NCBI GenBank assembly: GCA_910585455.1
Contig: CAJUEL010000021.1
Coordinates: 1-64,000, forward strand
Length of the DNA: 64,000 nt
Reading direction: 5' to 3'
Source: an uncultured Eisenbergiella sp.
Lineage (GTDB): Bacteria > Bacillota > Clostridia > Lachnospirales > Lachnospiraceae
Under the pieces are notes generated by a model. That model was not told the DNA's origin and ran no database searches. It saw only the letters and a program-made list of their open reading frames with translations. The position numbers were made by a program, and so were the translations under genes. Position 1 is the first letter of the stretch. Every line of letters starts with the position of its first letter. Positions 24,688-32,476 of the stretch are shown one piece after another.

Positions 24688-26262
24688 TTATTCCTGCGGC
24701 GGCTTCTTTTCCTCTTCGGTCTCTTCACCGTCCCTGCGCAGCGATTGTATGCCGTCGCCGCTTATGTTGATGTTCCGGTTCACCTTCGCGTCGTAGGTGC
24801 CCGCCTTTACGATTTCCGCCAGATCGATGCCCACGGTTTCCTTCATGGATGTAAACAGCTTCGCCATGACCGCGGGCACGTTCCCCGCCACACAGTCCAC
24901 GCCGTTTCCTTCCGAACCGCCGATGATCGTGATCTTGTCGATCTGGGTGAGCGGTTCCGCAATCTTTCCTGCAATTTCCGGCAGCACCTTGATGAGCATT
25001 TCCGCCATGGCGGCATTGTTGTATTTCTGGTATGCCTCCGCGCGCTTCTCCATCGCCTGCGCCTCCGCGATACCCTTGGCGCGGATCGCTTCCGCTTCCG
25101 CCTCGCCAACCATCTGGATTCCCTTCGCCTCCTGCTCTTTGGAGAAGCGGTCCGCTTCCGCACGGGCGCGCTGGGCCTGGGCTTCCTGCTCAATCTCGTA
25201 TTTTCTCGCCTCCGCCTGAGCGCGCTGGGCTTCCGCCTCCTTCTGGCGTTCAAACAGCTCGGCCTCCGCCTTTTGCTGGCGCTCAAACTTCTCCGCCTCC
25301 GCCTTCTGCTGGCGTTCGAATTTCTCCGCTTCGGCTTTCTTTTTCACCTGCGCGTCCAGCGCCTTTTCCATCGTTTCCGCTTCACGCTGCTTTAACAGTA
25401 CAATGCGCTCTTCCTTGGCGATGTTGGCATTGGCGGCAGTGACCTCGATCGTCTTTCTCTGCTCTTCCTTCTGGATCGCATATGCCGCGTCCGCTTCCGC
25501 GCGCTTGGTATCCGCAGTCTTTTGCAGCTCCGCCTTCTGAATATCCAGCTCGTTGTTCTTGATGGCGATTTCCCGCTCGGAATTGATGCGCGCATCATTG
25601 GACTGCCGGTCCGCCTCCGCCTTTGCAACGGCGATTTCCTTTTCCGCTTCCGCCTTGGCGATCGCGGCTTTTTTCTTGATCTGGGAAATGTTATCGATTC
25701 CCAGATCGTCGATCACGCCGTTGGCATCCGTGAAATTCTGCACGTTAAAGCTCACCACATCCAGACCCATGGCTGCCAGATCCGGCTCCGCGTTCTCTTT
25801 GACCAGATCCGCGAATTTCTGCCGGTCGCTGACCATTTCCTCCAGCCGCATCCTGCCCACGATTTCGCGCATGTTGCCCTCAAGCACCTCTCTGGCCACC
25901 TGGGCGATGTACTGGGTGTTCTGATTTAAGAAATTCTCCGCCGCCTGCGCCAGCTTTTCCGGCTCGCTGGAAACCTTCACATTGACCGCCGCATCCACCT
26001 GAATGTTGATATAATCCGCCGTGGGCACTGCGGCTTCCGTTTTGACATCGATGGGAATCAGCTTTAAGCTCAGCTTATCCAGCCGCTCCAGAAACGGAAT
26101 TTTGATGCTCGCTTTCCCGATAATAATCTTTTTGCGTAAACCGGAAATGATAAAAGCCGTATCCGGCGGCGCCTTTACATAGCCGGAGGCAATGACCGCC
26201 AGCAACACAATGACTACAATAACCGCAATAGCAGTCCCTATATATCCCGCATAATTTTCCAT
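24688..26262 (-). CDS. Flotillin-like SPFH membrane protein (FloT/YuaG type)
   Basis: A 524-residue scaffold protein of membrane microdomains. An N-terminal helix (about residues 5-28) is followed by an SPFH domain (30-200) and a long Ala/Glu/Lys coiled coil (about 200-440) with repeated KAEAEKFERQQ units. It fits YuaG/FloT in layout. A second SPFH protein of the FloA type is encoded at 39377-40363, so the cell has both. No NfeD gene is next to this one. The coiled-coil repeats are also visible as near-repeats in DNA around 25240-25340. Confidence 0.93.
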   Translation of the reverse strand: MENYAGYIGTAIAVIVVIVLLAVIASGYVKAPPDTAFIISGLRKKIIIGKASIKIPFLERLDKLSLKLIPIDVKTEAAVPTADYINIQVDAAVNVKVSSEPEKLAQAAENFLNQNTQYIAQVAREVLEGNMREIVGRMRLEEMVSDRQKFADLVKENAEPDLAAMGLDVVSFNVQNFTDANGVIDDLGIDNISQIKKKAAIAKAEAEKEIAVAKAEADRQSNDARINSEREIAIKNNELDIQKAELQKTADTKRAEADAAYAIQKEEQRKTIEVTAANANIAKEERIVLLKQREAETMEKALDAQVKKKAEAEKFERQQKAEAEKFERQQKAEAELFERQKEAEAQRAQAEARKYEIEQEAQAQRARAEADRFSKEQEAKGIQMVGEAEAEAIRAKGIAEAQAMEKRAEAYQKYNNAAMAEMLIKVLPEIAGKIAEPLTQIDKITIIGGSEGNGVDCVAGNVPAVMAKLFTSMKETVGIDLAEIVKAGTYDAKVNRNINISGDGIQSLRRDGEETEEEKKPPQE

Positions 26263-26297
26263 TCTTTTGCCCTCCTGTCAGATTTTCCGCATTTACG

Positions 26298-26343
26298 AAC
26301 GGCTGTTATTACGATCCGGGTCCGAATCATAATAACAGCCGTT
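26298..26343. repeat. Intergenic hairpin between flotillin and CofE-like genes
   Basis: AACGGCTGTTATTA and TAATAACAGCCGTT form a 14-base-pair perfect stem. Family C-like fragments (CTGCAGAACTGTTA) follow at about 26365. No T-run, so it is unlikely to be a simple terminator. Confidence 0.6.
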
Positions 26344-26408
26344 ATCGCTTCGCTTTCTTACGAACCCTGCAGAACTGTTATGTAGAGCTTCCACCGTCCC
26401 GCGTCCGT

Positions 26409-27608
26409 CTATTTCGTATAGTTATCAAAATACCCCTGTACCAGAATGATCGGAGTTCCCTTGTCCCCGCTGCCGCTGGTCAGGTCGCAGAGAGAGCCGA
26501 TCAGATCGGTCAGCCTTCTGGGGGTCGTTCCCTGTGTCACCATGGTGCCCACCAGGCTCGCCGCCTTCTCGTCCTTTTTCCGGATATATTCGGAAATCGC
26601 TTCCTTTAACGCATCGCCGGACAGATCCGCGAAATCGTTGTCCGCCAGATATTTCAGCTTGACCTCATTGGGCGTTCCCTCCAGCCCCTTCGTGTAAGCG
26701 GGGGAAACTACCGGATCGGCAAGCTCCCAGATTTTCCCAACCGGATCCTTAAACGCGCCGTCGCCATAGATCATGACTTCGATCTGCTTCCCGGTCTTCT
26801 CGATCAGGCTCTTCTGAATGGAATCCACCATTTCCTGACAATGGATCGGGAACAGCTTTACGGTTTCCTCCGTCGCCTTGTTAGAGCCCAGCAGACCGAA
26901 TCTGTCATTGTAGCCGCTGCCATCCACGCTCTTTGTCATGATCTCGTCCAGCGCATAAACCTTCCTGGCGCCATTTTTGAGCAGCGTGTTCTTCGTCCGG
27001 AAGCGGCTGTGAATATCACAGGTCAGGACGGATTTCGTATAGGATAAAATCGCCCTGGGATGGTTGGCGAAAATGATCTCCACCTCCGCGCCCGCATCCT
27101 GAATCAGCTGTTTATAATATTCCACATAATCCACGCCGGTGAACACATGCTTCTTATAGCCGAATACTTCCCGGTATCTTTCTTCCGTGAGCACATCGGA
27201 CCAGGGATTGATCCCCTTCTCGTCCATTTCCTCCTCGTCCACAAGATGGTTGCCCACCTCATCGGAAGGATAGCTTAACATCAGCACGATCTTCTTACAG
27301 CCCTTTGCAATGCCTTTTAAACAGATCGCAAAACGGTTGCGGCTCAAAATCGGGAAGATCACGCCTACCGTGTCGTCTCCGAACTTTTCATGTACATCCT
27401 TTGCGATCTGGTCGATTCCTGCATAATTTCCCTGGGCGCGCGCCACGACCGCTTCCGTCACGGCAACCACGTCCCTGTCGCGCAGCTCAAATCCTTCGCT
27501 CTTTGCCGCCGCCAGGACGGAATCTACCACAATCGCCGCAAGATCATCCCCCTGACGGATAATCGGCGCTCTGACACCTCTGGATACAGTTCCTACCAAT
27601 CGTTCCAT
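26409..27608 (-). CDS. CofE-like coenzyme F420-0:L-glutamate ligase family protein
   Basis: A 399-residue protein of the CofE family, an amide ligase that adds glutamate to F420-0 in archaea and actinobacteria. The N-terminal portion with AIVVDSVLAAAKSEGFELRD and DRDVVAVTEAVVARAQG matches the family. Homologues are common in clostridia that are not known to make F420, so the true substrate is open. ATG at 27608 has AAAGGAGACA ahead; a further 40 open codons upstream are rejected. Confidence 0.82.
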   Translation of the reverse strand: MERLVGTVSRGVRAPIIRQGDDLAAIVVDSVLAAAKSEGFELRDRDVVAVTEAVVARAQGNYAGIDQIAKDVHEKFGDDTVGVIFPILSRNRFAICLKGIAKGCKKIVLMLSYPSDEVGNHLVDEEEMDEKGINPWSDVLTEERYREVFGYKKHVFTGVDYVEYYKQLIQDAGAEVEIIFANHPRAILSYTKSVLTCDIHSRFRTKNTLLKNGARKVYALDEIMTKSVDGSGYNDRFGLLGSNKATEETVKLFPIHCQEMVDSIQKSLIEKTGKQIEVMIYGDGAFKDPVGKIWELADPVVSPAYTKGLEGTPNEVKLKYLADNDFADLSGDALKEAISEYIRKKDEKAASLVGTMVTQGTTPRRLTDLIGSLCDLTSGSGDKGTPIILVQGYFDNYTK

Positions 27609-27792
27609 AGCTCTTGTCTCCTTTATCACCGGGCCTGCTGCCTTGCGCATTCCTGGCAGGCACGGCCTTATTTGTGCGGTCCTCATACGGACCTCTTCTA
27701 TTATAAAGGCTAACGCGCCGTTGGGCAAGAAAAAGTTTTCAAAATGCGGCGGTTTGCCTTTGGCGGTTTGTTAACAGGACGGGAAGCCAAAA

Positions 27793-28128
27793 AAAGCGCG
27801 GCGGGGACGGCAGGCGTTCCTTTTCACAGGGAGGAGACGTACGGGCGGCGGACAGAAGGACAGAGCATGCAAGGGTGGTTTCCGGTCGCGATATCCGGAG
27901 CGGGAAATTCCACAAAATAGCAGGATATTCCTAAACGCCACAGGGCGCAATAAACTCACTTCGTTCGGACAGTATTGCGCCCTGCGGCAGGAATCTCCCG
28001 CTGTTTTGGAAATTTCTCCGCTCCGGATAAAGCAACCGGAAACCACCCTTGCATGCTCTGTCCTTCTGTCCGCCGCCCGTACGTCTCCTCCCTGTGAAAA
28101 GGAACGCCTGCCGTCCCCGCCGCGCTTT
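27793..28128. repeat. Long intergenic palindrome, family A, copy A3
   Basis: Arms of about 140 bases each: left begins AAGCGCGGCGGGGACGG, right ends with the reverse complement. The tip at 27950-27985 holds AACTCACTTCGTTCGGACAG. Inner segments match A2 (GTTTCCGG, TATCCGGAG, GAAATTCCACAAAATAGCAG). Outer arms are unlike A1 and A2. It occupies nearly the whole gap between the CofE-like gene and the putative metallopeptidase, and touches neither promoter region clearly. Confidence 0.88.
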
Positions 28129-28140
28129 CTCTCCCTCCCC

Positions 28141-29160
28141 TTACGTTTTAACCGCCAGAGGAAATTGCCCGTTTGAAGTATTCGATTGCCTTCGCGGATG
28201 GTAAAAGCAATCGAACAGGATATCGATTCCGAAGGCGTCGTAGATGGCGCCGAAAAGTTCGTTTCCGAAGCTGTATATGGGTGTTTGCTCTAAAACTGTA
28301 CGTTCCTGCGGGTAAAGCTTCGGGTTCCACCAGAAGGTACGGAATTGTTGGTCTATTTCCTGTTCTGTGACAGTGCCCTGCCTGATCCCTTTGACGGTAT
28401 CATAAAACAGTTCCAGGTGCTCTTTAAAATGCCTGTTGAGAACGGGCATTGCGGGAATGCCGATGTTGGCGGGCAGGGAAGGATTCATTTTTCTGGACAC
28501 TGTGCCTTCGGCGTTATTGCAGAATTTTACCGCCAGGCCTTCGCCGGTAAAACGGAATATGTATTCTTCCAGCAGAGTGAATTTTTCCGTGAAGGACCGG
28601 TAGTTTCCGATCAGCTTCTGAATTTGCAGATGGTGCATTTCATGAAGGACAATATAGGGAATTTCCTCCATTGTGCAGTATTTTTCAATGCCGAACAGAT
28701 CCAGATGCAGGGCATTTTCAAATACATAGCCAAAGGACGGGCCGAAGCTTAATGTGGACACAATATCCGCATCGTCTATGTCAACCGCCGCCGGAAAAGC
28801 CTCCTGCAGCCTGCGCTGCAGGCTTTGCATGTTTGCTTCACATAAGATTTCCTTAAACCTTTCATATCTGTCAAAGTATTTCTGCGGATTGCTTATACAT
28901 TCTTTCCACAGGGCATGCTTATCCCGCAGCGCATCCTTTCGTTCCTCACTTAAATCCGGGATGTCCGTGGGCTCGATGCTGTTTAACCGTGAAAAATAGA
29001 AAACAAGATTTTCTATAGAAGAAAGTCCGTATCTTCTGATTTCAAACTGATAGTCTCTGTGATTCAAAAGCGCCCTTACAAATGCCGGATTTTCCGGCAC
29101 TGTCTGCAATTTTAAAATCCAATCAAGCGTTTGGGGAATGCTGGATATTCTCAGTTTCAT
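28141..29160 (-). CDS. Putative zinc metallopeptidase-like protein (HExxH), family not recognised
   Basis: A 339-residue soluble protein with no signal peptide or membrane helix. The motif VLHEMHHLQIQKL (about residue 170) is an HExxH zinc site, and EEYIFRFTGEGLAVKF about 25 residues later offers a Glu as third ligand. This fits the uncharacterised gluzincin-like DUF families rather than any enzyme I can name. It stands alone between palindrome A3 and the toxin-antitoxin pair. Substrate unknown. Confidence 0.6.
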   Translation of the reverse strand: MKLRISSIPQTLDWILKLQTVPENPAFVRALLNHRDYQFEIRRYGLSSIENLVFYFSRLNSIEPTDIPDLSEERKDALRDKHALWKECISNPQKYFDRYERFKEILCEANMQSLQRRLQEAFPAAVDIDDADIVSTLSFGPSFGYVFENALHLDLFGIEKYCTMEEIPYIVLHEMHHLQIQKLIGNYRSFTEKFTLLEEYIFRFTGEGLAVKFCNNAEGTVSRKMNPSLPANIGIPAMPVLNRHFKEHLELFYDTVKGIRQGTVTEQEIDQQFRTFWWNPKLYPQERTVLEQTPIYSFGNELFGAIYDAFGIDILFDCFYHPRRQSNTSNGQFPLAVKT

Positions 29161-29217
29161 AATTGCTCCTTATAAATCGGTGTAAAAATGATGTAAGGAG
29201 CGGTGTAATCACTATTA

Positions 29218-29571
29218 TCATTCCTCTTCACTTACAGCCTGTTCGCTTATCCAACGTTTCAAAATATACCGCCAATTCATTCCATCCTGCAACACCCGAA
29301 GAATTGTTACTACCGATAAGTCATCATCTACAATATAAAACAGAAGGTATGTACGATATGGTTTCAGATATATGTCATATCCCCTGTAATGAACCCCTGT
29401 CGCATTGTACCCTTCAGGAAATGCCCTTAAACCGTCAACTGCAGTTTTTATCTTCTTTGTAAAACTCTCTCCCAGTTCACGATATTTAAAATTTTCCAGA
29501 ATATATTTTTTCATTCTCTGGATATCATCTCTACTGCTGTATGTATATTTAATCTTATATTTCTTCTGCAA
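29218..29571 (-). CDS. RelE/ParE superfamily toxin
   Basis: A 117-residue basic protein of the RelE/ParE fold: IKYTYSSRDDIQRMKKYILE opens with the usual beta-strand and helix pair, and YRTYLLFYIVDDDLSVVTIL forms the central sheet. Such toxins cut mRNA at the ribosome or poison gyrase; the sequence alone does not decide. It is 14 bases behind its antitoxin. The patch is AT-rich and probably acquired. Confidence 0.85.
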   Translation of the reverse strand: MQKKYKIKYTYSSRDDIQRMKKYILENFKYRELGESFTKKIKTAVDGLRAFPEGYNATGVHYRGYDIYLKPYRTYLLFYIVDDDLSVVTILRVLQDGMNWRYILKRWISEQAVSEEE

Positions 29572-29585
29572 TATATTTCCCTGCC

Positions 29586-29744
29586 TTAAATTGCATCAAT
29601 TTCGGTCCACAATTCAGCCTCGTCCAACACCCGTCCGTGTTCTACATCATCTATTGCTTCGTCTAATTTTGACAGTAGAGCGTCCATAGCATTTTCCACT
29701 GTATAAGAATTTTCCCCTGTTTTCACAGCTTCTGTCAATACCAT
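29586..29744 (-). CDS. Small antitoxin partner of the RelE/ParE toxin
   Basis: A 52-residue acidic protein, MVLTEAVKTGENSYTVENAM to the end LWTEIDAI. GGAGGGAGAG precedes the ATG by a good distance. Size, acidity and position directly upstream of the toxin fit a RelB/Phd-like antitoxin, though the short N-terminus leaves little DNA-binding domain. It may be a minimal form that only neutralises. Confidence 0.8.
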   Translation of the reverse strand: MVLTEAVKTGENSYTVENAMDALLSKLDEAIDDVEHGRVLDEAELWTEIDAI

Positions 29745-29844
29745 AATTTTCTCTCCCTCCGCATCATATTTTACTATGCTTTTATTATATGCTATTCTCG
29801 TTGATTTTACAAGGTTTTAAACAGTAACTTCATTATGAGACGGA

Positions 29845-29873
29845 TTGAGAAAGTTTCCCGGATACAGTATAAT
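29845..29873 (+). promoter_or_regulatory. Promoter for the BceRS-like two-component genes
   Basis: TTGAGA (29845-29850), 17 bases, TATAAT (29868-29873), 25 bases before the start codon at 29898, so the leader is very short. Confidence 0.75.
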
Positions 29874-29897
29874 ATACGGACAAGGGAGGTTTTCTTT

Positions 29898-30566
29898 ATG
29901 AAGCAAAGAATACTCATCATTGAGGATGATTGCACCATACGGACACAGCTCAAAACGCTTTTATCCGGGAACGGATATGAGGTTTATGCAATGACAGATT
30001 TTACAAACGTCATGGAACAAATCAGCGGTTTTTCTCCCCACTTAATCCTTCTGGACATCAGGCTGCCGCAGGTCAGCGGTTTTGAGATCTGTTCGCAAAT
30101 ACGCGCCTTTTCCGGCGTGCCCATCGTATTTGTGACGTGCAGCAATACGGACATGGATGAGTTAAACAGCATCATGCTCGGCGGGGACGCCTTTATTACA
30201 AAGCCTTACAACACCGCGATTTTGCTCGCCAAAATTGCCGCTCTGCTGCGCCGGACGTACGGCTGTGAACAGGCGGAAGCCTATCACTATAACGGCGCGG
30301 TCCTGCATCTGGAAAGCAGTCAGATTGAATACCGGGGACAAAAGGCAGAGCTGACGAAAAACGAATGCAAAATCCTGTATTATCTGTTCAAAAACGCAGG
30401 GAAAATCTGCTCCAGAAGCGATATTGTGGATTTTCTATGGGATAATCAGCTTTATATTGACGATAACGCCCTCAGCGTAAATATGAACCGCATCCGGAAT
30501 AAGCTGGAAACGATCGGGCTGACAGACTTCATCCGGACAAAACACAGACAGGGATACACATTATGA
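29898..30566 (+). CDS. Response regulator, OmpR family (BceR-like)
   Basis: A 222-residue regulator: receiver domain (1-115; phospho-acceptor Asp in LILLDIRLP, Lys in TKPYN) and an OmpR winged helix (130-222). It should activate the ABC transporter downstream via the TTACA-n4-TGTAA site at 31615-31630. GGGAGG precedes the ATG. Its stop overlaps the kinase start by four bases (ATGA). Confidence 0.93.
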   Translation: MKQRILIIEDDCTIRTQLKTLLSGNGYEVYAMTDFTNVMEQISGFSPHLILLDIRLPQVSGFEICSQIRAFSGVPIVFVTCSNTDMDELNSIMLGGDAFITKPYNTAILLAKIAALLRRTYGCEQAEAYHYNGAVLHLESSQIEYRGQKAELTKNECKILYYLFKNAGKICSRSDIVDFLWDNQLYIDDNALSVNMNRIRNKLETIGLTDFIRTKHRQGYTL

Positions 30567-31576
30567 ACGGAAAACAATATCTGAAAAACCAGCTGCCGGT
30601 CATTTTGATCCATCTTCTGGGGATGCTTGCGCTCTCTCTGTTTTTGATGGCCTGCGGCAATTCCATTCCCGTGATTTTTTTCATTTGTATGGCATGGCTG
30701 GCCGTCATGGCGTCCTGTCTGACCGCTTTTTTCTTCATGCGTAAAAAGCATCTTGACCGGCTGCTTTCCATGACAGAGCAGTTAGAGGAACGGTATTTGA
30801 TCCCGGAAATCATGCCGATGCCTCAAAGAGCCGATGATCAGGTGTTTTATCAAATGATGAAGCTGGCGGAAAAATCCATGCTGGAAAAAATCGGGGAAGC
30901 AGAGCGGAAACAAAGAGAATACAGGGAATATATTGAACAATGGATCCATGAGGTCAAAACGCCGATTACCGCCATGAAGCTGCTTTGCGAAAATAACCGT
31001 CTGGAATTTACCAGAGACCTTCTTGTGGAATTGGAGCATGTCAACCGGTTCACGCAGCAGGCCCTTTATTACGCCCGCAGCGGGCATGCTGAAAAGGATT
31101 ATTCCATCCGGGAAGTGAAGCCCGGCAATGTGATACACGACACGATCTCAGAAAATAAATATCTGCTCCGGCAAAATCATGTTGCAATCACCGTAGAGGA
31201 TACGGACCGCATCGTCTATACCGATGAAAAATGGATCCGGTTTATCTTAAACCAGCTCATCAGCAACGCTGTAAAATACCGGACAGCCCAACCAGCCCTG
31301 CGCTTTTTTACAACAAGCCAGAACGACCGGATCATTCTTTCCGTTGAGGATAACGGAATCGGCATCCCCAAAGCCGACCTCCCCCGCGTTTTTGACAAGG
31401 GCTTTACCGGGCAAAACGGGCGGCTGATTCACAGCTCTACGGGAATCGGGCTGTATCTTTGCAAGCGCCTTGCGGACAAGCTCGGAATCGGACTGACCGT
31501 TTTTTCAGCAGGAAGCGGCACAAGGGTTTCCCTTTCCTTTCCTGTCAATGATTTTATCACAGGAGCGCAGGGCTGA
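30563..31576 (+). CDS. Sensor histidine kinase, BceS-like intramembrane-sensing type
   Basis: A 337-residue kinase with two N-terminal helices (about 12-32 and 37-57) and almost no extracellular loop, the hallmark of BceS kinases that sense through their ABC transporter. H-box WIHEVKTPITAMKL holds the phosphorylated His; the ATPase has NQLISNAVKY, DNGIGIP and GIGLYLCKRL. Translationally coupled to the regulator. Confidence 0.93.
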   Translation: MNGKQYLKNQLPVILIHLLGMLALSLFLMACGNSIPVIFFICMAWLAVMASCLTAFFFMRKKHLDRLLSMTEQLEERYLIPEIMPMPQRADDQVFYQMMKLAEKSMLEKIGEAERKQREYREYIEQWIHEVKTPITAMKLLCENNRLEFTRDLLVELEHVNRFTQQALYYARSGHAEKDYSIREVKPGNVIHDTISENKYLLRQNHVAITVEDTDRIVYTDEKWIRFILNQLISNAVKYRTAQPALRFFTTSQNDRIILSVEDNGIGIPKADLPRVFDKGFTGQNGRLIHSSTGIGLYLCKRLADKLGIGLTVFSAGSGTRVSLSFPVNDFITGAQG

Positions 31577-31577
31577 G

Positions 31578-31607
31578 GTAACAGTTCAGACCTGACTGAA
31601 CTATTAC
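31578..31607. repeat. Short dispersed repeat, family C (minimal)
   Basis: GTAACAGTTCAG, six bases, CTGAACTATTAC: a near-perfect palindrome immediately after the kinase stop. Same half-sites as 22121-22150. Confidence 0.6.
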
Positions 31608-31614
31608 CGCTTTT

Positions 31615-31630
31615 CTTACATTTTTGTAAG
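31615..31630 (+). promoter_or_regulatory. BceR-type operator before the ABC transporter
   Basis: CTTACATTTTTGTAAG is a perfect inverted repeat with the TTACA-n4-TGTAA form known for BceR-like regulators. A second half (TTTGTAAG) follows at about 31634. A possible -10 TACAAT is at 31674-31679. ABC gene starts at 31709. Confidence 0.75.
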
Positions 31631-31708
31631 AGCTTTGTAAGAAAACCTGATACAAAAAACGATGCCCGTCGTTTACAATAGGGGCACGAATAATCAGGAG
31701 GGAACTCG

Positions 31709-32476
31709 ATGGATACCATTTTGAAGCTGGAGCATATCCAGAAATACTATGGCAATGAGGGAAATCTCACGAAAGCCATTCAGGATATCAGCTTTTCTGT
31801 TTGCGCAGGGGAATTTTTAAGCATTATGGGGGCGTCCGGCTCCGGGAAAACAACGCTGCTCAACTGCATTTCCACGATCGACACGGTGAGCGCAGGGCAT
31901 ATCTGGCTGGAGGGAACGGATATCACGGAAATCAGGCCAAAAGCGCTCGCCCGGTTCCGCAGGGAAAACCTGGGCTTCGTATTCCAGGATTTTAATCTGC
32001 TGGACACACTGACCATTTCAGAAAATATCGCATTGGCCCTGGCGATCAATCAAACGCCCGCCGCAGATGTGGAACCCCGCATTCTGGAAATTTCCCGGAA
32101 ACTGAATATCAGCGATATCCTGGAAAAATACCCGTATCAGGTATCCGGCGGTCAAAAGCAGCGCTGTGCCTGCGCAAGGGCAATCATCAATCGCCCGAAG
32201 CTTTTGCTGGCCGACGAGCCGACCGGCGCATTGGACAGCCATTCCTCCCAAATGCTTCTGTCCACCATCCAAAGCATCAACGAACAGCTTGGCGCAACGA
32301 TCCTCATGGTGACGCATGACGCTTTTGCCGCCAGCTATGCAGGCCGCATCCTCTTTTTACAGGACGGAAGAATTTTTATGGAACTGCATAAGGGCAATGA
32401 CACCAGAAGCGCCTTTTTCCATAAAATCCTGCACGTCCTCACCATGATTGGAGGTGGGCAAAGCCATGTATGCTAA
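31709..32476 (+). CDS. ABC transporter ATP-binding protein, BceA-like
   Basis: A 255-residue ATPase: Walker A GASGSGKTT, signature VSGGQKQR, Walker B LLLADEPTG. It drives the large permease encoded next, with which it overlaps by 11 bases. BceAB-type transporters remove or shield antimicrobial peptides such as bacitracin and also signal to the kinase. CAGGAGGGA precedes the ATG. Confidence 0.94.
   Translation: MDTILKLEHIQKYYGNEGNLTKAIQDISFSVCAGEFLSIMGASGSGKTTLLNCISTIDTVSAGHIWLEGTDITEIRPKALARFRRENLGFVFQDFNLLDTLTISENIALALAINQTPAADVEPRILEISRKLNISDILEKYPYQVSGGQKQRCACARAIINRPKLLLADEPTGALDSHSSQMLLSTIQSINEQLGATILMVTHDAFAASYAGRILFLQDGRIFMELHKGNDTRSAFFHKILHVLTMIGGGQSHVC

Noticed and set aside
24843..25442. 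Arg/Pro-rich ORFs antisense to the flotillin coiled coil
   Set aside because: Low-complexity shadows of the repeated KAEAEKFERQQ codons.
26409..27608. Evidence for coenzyme F420 synthesis
   Set aside because: Only a CofE-like protein is present; no CofC, CofD or Fbi genes are in the window, and the family is widespread in bacteria without known F420.
27771..28046. 91-codon minus-strand ORF
   Set aside because: Lies in palindrome A3 and has no homologue-like pattern.
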